Shown here piece by piece: positions 5,389 through 10,688 of a DNA stretch of 10,688 nt (positions within the stretch are counted from its first letter, which is position 1; each line of letters begins with the position of its first letter). Location of the stretch: NCBI GenBank assembly GCA_027079895.1, contig JALWUZ010000659.1, positions 2,198 through 12,885 of the forward strand. The letters are read 5' to 3'. The DNA comes from Anaerolineae bacterium (GTDB taxonomy: Bacteria; Chloroflexota; Anaerolineae; B4-G1). The notes beneath the pieces were generated by a model. That model was given only the letters and a program-made list of their open reading frames with translations, did no database searches and was not told the DNA's origin. Made by a program: the position numbers and the translations under genes.

Positions 5389-5835
5389 ATGTCTGATTAT
5401 TGCCTATACATTGTGCCAGATGATCCACACTATGTTCCATCCAAGGAGCGCATCGGGCATGTAACGCTTTTTCTCGAAAGGTTATGTCCTGGCGCAGAGA
5501 TAGAGGCTACGGCATCGCAGGGTGTTCGATTTGTAGATTCGGGAAGCAACCTGCACGCCTTATATTGCCCCGAATGCGGCAAGCGGCTAGAGTGGTCATG
5601 GTGGCAAAGTGTTATGAGCGAGAAGTACAAGAATGGTTTCGCGGAATTAGGGGTAGAGACGCCATGCTGCGGCTACCAGACTGACCTGAACAGCCTTGTC
5701 TATGACTGGCCGGCAGGGTTTGCTAGATTTGTAATCTCACTGAAAAATCCCCACCGTGACCTGACGGAACAGAATCTAGATGAGATTGCCGCCACACTTG
5801 GAACAGGCGTTAAGGTGATTCGTGCGCATTATTGA
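5389..5835 (+). CDS. Uncharacterised protein with CPECG/PCCG zinc-ribbon-like motif
   Basis: A soluble 148-residue protein. The likely metal site combines CPECGK (C60, C63) and TPCCGY (C93, C94). Conserved-looking blocks include VPDDPHYVPS (9-18), VRFVDSGSN (46-54), LEWSWWQSVM (67-76), LNSLVYDWPAGFARFVI (100-116), KNP (119-121) and TLGTGVKVIRAHY (136-148). I recall uncharacterised bacterial proteins with the same order of CPxCG, WW, PCCG, WPxGFARF and NP blocks, often in mixed arrays near toxins; no function is established to my knowledge. An AGGAGG (5381-5386) is only two bases from the ATG, while the overlapping GAGAGG gives a more usual distance. It ends 36 bases before the start of the large secreted-protein gene, whose GC content is far higher, so it probably belongs to the preceding gene set. 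Confidence 0.8.
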   Translation: MSDYCLYIVPDDPHYVPSKERIGHVTLFLERLCPGAEIEATASQGVRFVDSGSNLHALYCPECGKRLEWSWWQSVMSEKYKNGFAELGVETPCCGYQTDLNSLVYDWPAGFARFVISLKNPHRDLTEQNLDEIAATLGTGVKVIRAHY

Positions 5836-5857
5836 AAGTCTGGCTTGCAGCGTTATC

Positions 5858-5864
5858 GAGGAGG
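5858..5864 (+). promoter_or_regulatory. Shine-Dalgarno of the large secreted-protein gene
   Basis: GAGGAGG ends seven bases before ATG 5872. This selects that ATG over any earlier in-frame start, in agreement with the signal peptide beginning there. Confidence 0.8.
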
Positions 5865-5871
5865 TGTTCTG

Positions 5872-8800
5872 ATGCGTATCACACGGCTTACCACTGCCAT
5901 CGCCCTGGCCCTGACCGGCCTGGGGCTCCTGTTCGCCCTGGTCGTCACCACCGCGCAGGCCGACCTGCTCCCCGGTGACGTGATCATCCCCCTGGGCCCG
6001 CGCCAGCCCGACCCGCGCGCCGCCTACCGCGCTGCGCTCGACCACCTCTACGACGGCGGGCGCGTCCACTGGGCCGCCGCCCCGTTCGGCGATGGCACGC
6101 TGGGCCTCTTCGCGCCGGGCGACCTCATCATCCCCGGCGGCCTCGATACCGCTGCCGGTCATCGCGCCGTCACCACCACCTGGCCCCTCTCCCGCGCCTA
6201 CGGACTCCGTCCCGGCGCCGTCGCCCTGCTCCGCTCTACCGTCGTCGTCACCCAGGGACAGAGCCAGATGATGGCGATGTGGGAACTGGCCGATGTGCGC
6301 CAGTTCCTCGACGGCTACCTGTTCGGCAGCCTGCCCTACACCGTCTTGGACGAGGCGGCGGTGGCCGACGGCGGCCTGACGGACGTTGACCTGCTCATCG
6401 TCCCCGCCGTCCGCCCCGACGCAGTGCTCACCGTCACCCGCGCCCTCTCCGCGAGCGGCGCCCTGGCCGCGGTGCGCTCCTTCGTGGAGAACGGCGGCAC
6501 CCTCTACGCCCAGTCCAACGGCGCCTACATCGCCGAGGCTGCCGGACTCCTTCCCCCCGGCACGGTTGACCTGGCCCACACCGTCGCCCTCGCCGCCGGC
6601 AGCGACCCCAACGGCGGGACGCTCGCCGTCCACGCGCCGGACTCCCCGCTGGCCTGGTCGTGGCTGACCGACACGCTCTACATCCTCACCGACCCCATCC
6701 TGCACCCTGCCCCCGACATGCAAGTCGTCGCCACCCTCTCGAACGGCGACGACGCCCCGGCCATCGTCCGCGCTGCGGCGGGCGCGGGACAGGTGCTCCT
6801 CATCGTCGGCCATCCCACCGACGCCGCCCGCCGCGTCCAGGCCCCGCTCTTTATGGACGCCGTCCTGCTCGCCCTTTCCAGCCGCGCCGAACTGACCGGC
6901 GACGCCATCCAGACCTGGAATCCGGCCTACGACCGCCACGAATTTCCGGCCTACGAGCGCGTGCCGGTCAGCGTCACCCTGACGGCGGCCAACCTGTGGG
7001 ACACGCCCATCGCCAACGCCATCCTCACCGAGACCGTCGCCCAGGGATACACTGTCCTCACCGCCACCGTCCGCCCCGCGCCGTCCGCCATCTACACCGT
7101 CGCCCTCCCCACCACCGAGACGCTCATCGTCTGGAACCTGGGCGACCTGGCCGCCGGCGAGACGGTCACGCTGAGTTACATCGCCGAAAGCGACCCCGAC
7201 GCGCTGGCCGCCGGAGTCGGCACCTTCAGCACCGGACGCCTGCACTACGACGACCCCGAACTGGGGCCCGTAGAAGTCACCCATCGCCCCTTCGTCCTCA
7301 CCGCCCAGATGGCCGCCCGTCTGGTCGGCGACCGTGACCTGGAGGCCGACCGGCACTACCGCATCCCCGCCGACGGCATCTACCTGGACGTGGCCCTGGC
7401 GATGGAGAACAAGGAGTGGACCCTGGCCCACAACCTCATCGTCACCGACTGGGTTTACCTCATCTACCCCATCGTGGACATCGAGAATCAGCACGTCATC
7501 CTCAACACCAACGACGGCGAGACCATCTGGATGCGCAACGAGCCGTTCCTGTGGGGCGGTGAGGGCGACCCGGCGCAGTCGCCCTACCCGCTGCCCATCG
7601 GCGAGACCGTCCCGACCCGCACCTACACGCTGGACGACTGGCGCGGCGACTGGTGCGTCTTCACCAGCACCTACGGCATACACACCGACCCGCCGCCCTT
7701 GCACGCCCAGGGCGATGACTACGGCAGTTTCATCACCATCCCGCCCAGTTACACCGCCTACATCTCGGTGACGGCCGACCACCGCCTGTTGCTGCCCTGC
7801 CTGCCCCTGTCCTTCGACCTCGGCGACTGGCCCGGCTACTGGTACGAGGAACCGGCGGTGCGTTACGGCGTCCACTCCCGCGAACTGCTGGGGCGCGAGG
7901 TGCGCTTCCACGGCACGCCGCGCGAGGGCGTCGTCGTCATGCCCTACGATGCCGGCTCCGTCTACGTCGCCGCCGGCGCGGCCCCGGTCCCCTTCCGCGA
8001 GTACCTGGAAGCCGCCACCCCTTACGCCGCCGCCGCGCCCACTATGCCCGGCGTCACCTACCAGGACGTCTGGTCGCGCACCCACACGCTGCCCTTCCGC
8101 GCCACGTTCTACGACACTTGGGACTGGGACTCGTGCGCCACTTGCGACCTCCACGAGCGGCACGCGGCGGTCAACGTCACCTTTGGCCTCCTGGCCGACC
8201 TGGACGGGGACGGCATCCCCGAAACGGAGACCCGCGAGATTCCCACCCGCCTGCCGGAGACCTGGTTCACGTTGATGATCAAGAGTTACAACCGGGCCGA
8301 ATACGGGATTCCGGCCAATATGAACCTGATTGACATGCCGATCTTCGACGGATTGGGGATTCGCATCCGCCCGCGCAACGGCACCTGGTTCGATTCCTGG
8401 CGCTCGCCGCTGGGCCACACCGACCTGGTCAGCGTCACCGAGACGGCGGCCTATGACCACCTCCTTTTCCAACAGGACGTGCCGCCGGGTGTGGCCGAGG
8501 TCTGCTACATTGACGGCACCATCTTGACCTACGGCGGCAATCACGAGGGGATGTTCAAACTGCACGACGGCGCACGTTTCATCTACCGCCAGATGCTCGC
8601 CGGGGCCAACCGGTACGAAATCTACGACTCGCACGTCCACAGCGTGCTGGGCCTTTCCAGCGACGGTCAGGTGGAGGGCTGGGTCGGCCCGACGGCGGTC
8701 AGCGTCTACGGCGACGAAATCTACTACGTCTACGACATCGGCGACCGGTTCGACCCGCGTCCTTTCACCCAAGACCCCTACATGGACAGTTGGGGGTACG

Positions 8801-10536
8801 GCGACTTCGTGGCGACGGCCTACGTCGGCGGACGTGAGGAGAAGACTCTCTTCCACTCCATCGTCGCCTCCCACGACCGCACGCGGGCGCGTATCTCGCT
8901 GGACAACAACACCGGCGTCACTCTGACCCAGGTCGCGGTGACGCTGGACGCGCCGGACTGGATCACCGTCACGCAACTCTACACCGACCCGGCGACCGCG
9001 CCGGAGCCGCTGTGGCCCGAACTGGCCTTCCTCAACGTGGACACCATCCCCGACGCCTGGCGCGGTGTCTACTATTTCGACCTGGAGATCGGCGCCATCC
9101 CCGCCGAATTGCAGGGCGCGGTCATCACCCTGCCGGTGCAGGTGAGCGCGGACGGTCTGCCCGCCGGATACGCCGCCCCGCCACTCGTGCTGGCGTTGCG
9201 GGACAGCGGCGGCGCGCCGGAAATCACCCTCGGCCCGGCCCACGACCTGACCCTGACCGAGACCCTGCCCGCCAACGTGACGCTGCAAGGGGCGGCCCTG
9301 GCGAGCGAGACGCAGACGATGGCCCTGGCGGACGCCACCGATTACGACGCCCAACACCCCCTCAGCGACACCGCCGCCGGCCTCTTCGCCACCTTCGCGC
9401 CCACCATCACCTTCCAGCCCCAGGGGGACGGCGTCCGCTTCAACCTGCCGTTGGAACAGCGCACCCTGCCCGGCGACGGCCCAATCCACATCGTGACCCG
9501 CGCCACCATCACCCGCGCCAATCACGGGCCCAATCTAGTCGGCGATGGCGGCCACATCTGCTACCGCGACCCCTTCGACGTGCGCTGGTGCGACCAGGGC
9601 GAGCCGCTGGTCGTGGAAGCGAACGGCGCGGCGGTCACTGTGGATTACTCCTGCCTGCGGGAGAGCGAGAGCGTCATTGATGATGGATTCGGCCATTGCA
9701 CCATCCCGCCGGACGAGAGCAGTGAGATCACGCTGCGCATCACGGCCTACAATCAGGGGGACGCGCTGGCCCGCGACGTCACGGCGACGCTCCAATTGCC
9801 CGCCGGCGTGACCCCGGTCGGGGCGTCGGGGCCGCTCGACCTGGGCGACATCGCGCCCGGCGGCTGGAAAGTCGTCGAAACTACCGTGCAGATCGTCCCC
9901 CGGAGCAACCGAATCGAGCCCACCGCGTCCGGCTGGGGCTACGCCGTCGTCGAGCGCACCGTAGGCCAGTTCTTCGACACGGCCAGCCAGCGCACCGTCG
10001 CCGGGCAATTCGGCGACGAGTACACCGTCGGAGTGCTCTGGAAGCCGCGCCGGGCCTACCTGCCCATCTGCCTGCGCGATTTGGACCCGCGCCCCGACCT
10101 GGTAGCCCGCCTCTCCCTCGACCCAGCCGACCCGGCCACGTTCCAGGTGACGGTCAGCAATCAGGGGCTCTCGCCGGCGTCCGACTTCTGGGTGGACGCC
10201 TACCTGGACCCGACCGCTCCGCCGCAGGTCAACACCTCCTGGGCCGAGTTGAGCCTGTACGGGCTGGCCTGGTTCATAGACGAACTGACCCCCGGCGAGA
10301 GCCTGACGCTCACCGTTGACGGGCCGTTCCTGGTTGCGGAGCAGAGCCGCTGGCCGGCCAGTTTCGGGCCGGGGGAGCACGCGGTCTGGGCTGTGGTGGA
10401 CTCGTGGGGGCCGCCCAACCCCCAGGCTGCGGTGGACGAGAGCGACGAGGGGAACAACGTCGCCGGGCCGTTCGCCTGGACGGAATCCGCCGCCGGCGTT
10501 GGTCTCCAATCGCCGCGCTCCCGCTCGCGGAGGTGA
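5872..10536 (+). CDS. Large secreted multidomain protein (amidotransferase-like N-terminal region, DUF11-like and CARDB-like modules)
   Basis: The product has 1554 residues. A Sec signal peptide covers 1-30 (RITR, a hydrophobic core from 9 to 27, likely cleavage AQA then D31). Residues 31-340 suggest a glutamine-amidotransferase/BPL_N/DUF4350-like fold: DVDLLIVPAV (about 170) and VENGGTLYAQSNGAYIAEAA (205-224). Ser215-Asn216 sit where a nucleophile would be expected and no Cys is present, so a binding rather than catalytic role is inferred. A DUF11-like beta module follows (about 360-445). The middle (450-1240) is unrecognised; it has an Asp-rich DLDGDGIPETE (776-786), possibly calcium-binding, and C755/C758. 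A second DUF11-like module (about 1245-1345), a YLPIC segment (1396-1400) and a CARDB-like module (about 1405-1530, ending DESDEGNN) complete it. There are ten cysteines in the mature protein, which allows disulfides. No membrane anchor or sorting signal is seen at the C-terminus. GC content is very high. Confidence 0.85.
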   Translation: MRITRLTTAIALALTGLGLLFALVVTTAQADLLPGDVIIPLGPRQPDPRAAYRAALDHLYDGGRVHWAAAPFGDGTLGLFAPGDLIIPGGLDTAAGHRAVTTTWPLSRAYGLRPGAVALLRSTVVVTQGQSQMMAMWELADVRQFLDGYLFGSLPYTVLDEAAVADGGLTDVDLLIVPAVRPDAVLTVTRALSASGALAAVRSFVENGGTLYAQSNGAYIAEAAGLLPPGTVDLAHTVALAAGSDPNGGTLAVHAPDSPLAWSWLTDTLYILTDPILHPAPDMQVVATLSNGDDAPAIVRAAAGAGQVLLIVGHPTDAARRVQAPLFMDAVLLALSSRAELTGDAIQTWNPAYDRHEFPAYERVPVSVTLTAANLWDTPIANAILTETVAQGYTVLTATVRPAPSAIYTVALPTTETLIVWNLGDLAAGETVTLSYIAESDPDALAAGVGTFSTGRLHYDDPELGPVEVTHRPFVLTAQMAARLVGDRDLEADRHYRIPADGIYLDVALAMENKEWTLAHNLIVTDWVYLIYPIVDIENQHVILNTNDGETIWMRNEPFLWGGEGDPAQSPYPLPIGETVPTRTYTLDDWRGDWCVFTSTYGIHTDPPPLHAQGDDYGSFITIPPSYTAYISVTADHRLLLPCLPLSFDLGDWPGYWYEEPAVRYGVHSRELLGREVRFHGTPREGVVVMPYDAGSVYVAAGAAPVPFREYLEAATPYAAAAPTMPGVTYQDVWSRTHTLPFRATFYDTWDWDSCATCDLHERHAAVNVTFGLLADLDGDGIPETETREIPTRLPETWFTLMIKSYNRAEYGIPANMNLIDMPIFDGLGIRIRPRNGTWFDSWRSPLGHTDLVSVTETAAYDHLLFQQDVPPGVAEVCYIDGTILTYGGNHEGMFKLHDGARFIYRQMLAGANRYEIYDSHVHSVLGLSSDGQVEGWVGPTAVSVYGDEIYYVYDIGDRFDPRPFTQDPYMDSWGYGDFVATAYVGGREEKTLFHSIVASHDRTRARISLDNNTGVTLTQVAVTLDAPDWITVTQLYTDPATAPEPLWPELAFLNVDTIPDAWRGVYYFDLEIGAIPAELQGAVITLPVQVSADGLPAGYAAPPLVLALRDSGGAPEITLGPAHDLTLTETLPANVTLQGAALASETQTMALADATDYDAQHPLSDTAAGLFATFAPTITFQPQGDGVRFNLPLEQRTLPGDGPIHIVTRATITRANHGPNLVGDGGHICYRDPFDVRWCDQGEPLVVEANGAAVTVDYSCLRESESVIDDGFGHCTIPPDESSEITLRITAYNQGDALARDVTATLQLPAGVTPVGASGPLDLGDIAPGGWKVVETTVQIVPRSNRIEPTASGWGYAVVERTVGQFFDTASQRTVAGQFGDEYTVGVLWKPRRAYLPICLRDLDPRPDLVARLSLDPADPATFQVTVSNQGLSPASDFWVDAYLDPTAPPQVNTSWAELSLYGLAWFIDELTPGESLTLTVDGPFLVAEQSRWPASFGPGEHAVWAVVDSWGPPNPQAAVDESDEGNNVAGPFAWTESAAGVGLQSPRSRSRR
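10529..10533 (+). promoter_or_regulatory. Ribosome binding site of the following exported-protein gene
   Basis: GGAGG lies inside the last codons of the preceding gene and four bases before ATG 10538. This fits translational coupling. Confidence 0.7.
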
Positions 10537-10537
10537 C

Positions 10538-10688
10538 ATGGGCAAAGCAGCCCCTGCGGGAAGCAAGAGCCTGGCGGCCCTGCTGGTCGTCGTCGTGGCC
10601 TTCTCACTCCTGTGGTGGATGGGCGAGGCAGCGGCGTCCCAGGCGGACGTAATCGCCGCTGTGCCTACGGCGACCCGCCCCTCCTTGC
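10538..10688 (+). CDS. Exported protein, N-terminal fragment (runs off the window)
   Basis: Fifty codons are visible. The protein begins MGKAAPAGSKSLAALL and has a basic start (K3, K10), a hydrophobic core of about 17 residues (12-28, including VVVVAFSLLWW) and a likely signal peptidase site SQA then D37. This resembles the AQA-D site of the upstream protein. The following VIAAVPTATRPS looks like a Pro/Thr/Ala-rich linker or mature start. Only one base separates its ATG from the upstream TGA, and a GGAGG precedes it, so the two form an operon with probable translational coupling. Function cannot be told from this fragment. Confidence 0.75.
   Translation, partial: MGKAAPAGSKSLAALLVVVVAFSLLWWMGEAAASQADVIAAVPTATRPSL

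Noticed and set aside
5776..9525. A 1249-codon open frame on the - strand
   Set aside because: It is the antisense shadow of the very GC-rich secreted-protein gene. The translation is a low-complexity run of Gly, Val, Asp, Arg and Gln without domains, while the + strand has a Shine-Dalgarno, a signal peptide and recognisable modules.
9535..10566. A 343-codon open frame on the - strand
   Set aside because: It is a shadow of the same GC-rich gene with the same compositional bias, and it overlaps the well-supported 3' end and the start of the next gene.

Overview
The window looks like a piece of a high-GC bacterial chromosome, most plausibly Chloroflexota (Anaerolineae-like). This assignment is an inference. 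It rests on the G+C-rich, long exported beta-rich proteins with DUF11-like and CARDB-like modules, a YLPI segment resembling the YLPLV motif I associate with exported Chloroflexota proteins, an RHS protein, and abundant short palindromic intergenic repeats. All genes are on the + strand. No tRNA, rRNA, CRISPR array or insertion sequence was recognised.

Left part (1-1912): the 3' portion of an RHS/YD-repeat gene. Its GC-rich YD-repeat and RHS-core region ends near base 1110. It then switches to a much more AT-rich, cysteine-containing C-terminal tail, the usual layout of a polymorphic toxin with an exchangeable tip. Two copies of a palindromic element lie in frame inside the coding region and add an AQNLAPL peptide, and half of a possible third copy is at the window edge.

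Middle part (1913-5835): a 327-base non-coding stretch with a ladder of four stem-loops precedes a gene for an HU/IHF-like DNA-binding protein. Five small genes of more moderate GC follow: a GEVL-motif protein of unknown function, a BamE-like small lipoprotein, a beta-propeller lipoprotein with about seven repeated motifs, a TPR protein, and a putative zinc-ribbon protein. A GGTGCGACG-type palindrome, intact or decayed, lies before the HU-like gene, after it, and before the propeller gene. A different stem-loop cluster lies before the small lipoprotein. The array resembles the mixed immunity/accessory gene arrays found downstream of RHS toxins, but no gene can be assigned as the cognate immunity gene from sequence alone.

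Right part (5872-10688): a very GC-rich operon. A 1554-residue secreted protein has an amidotransferase-like N-terminal region that lacks an obvious nucleophile, followed by DUF11-like and CARDB-like modules. One base after its stop codon a second exported protein begins and runs off the window. The two are probably translationally coupled and produced together for the cell surface or outside.
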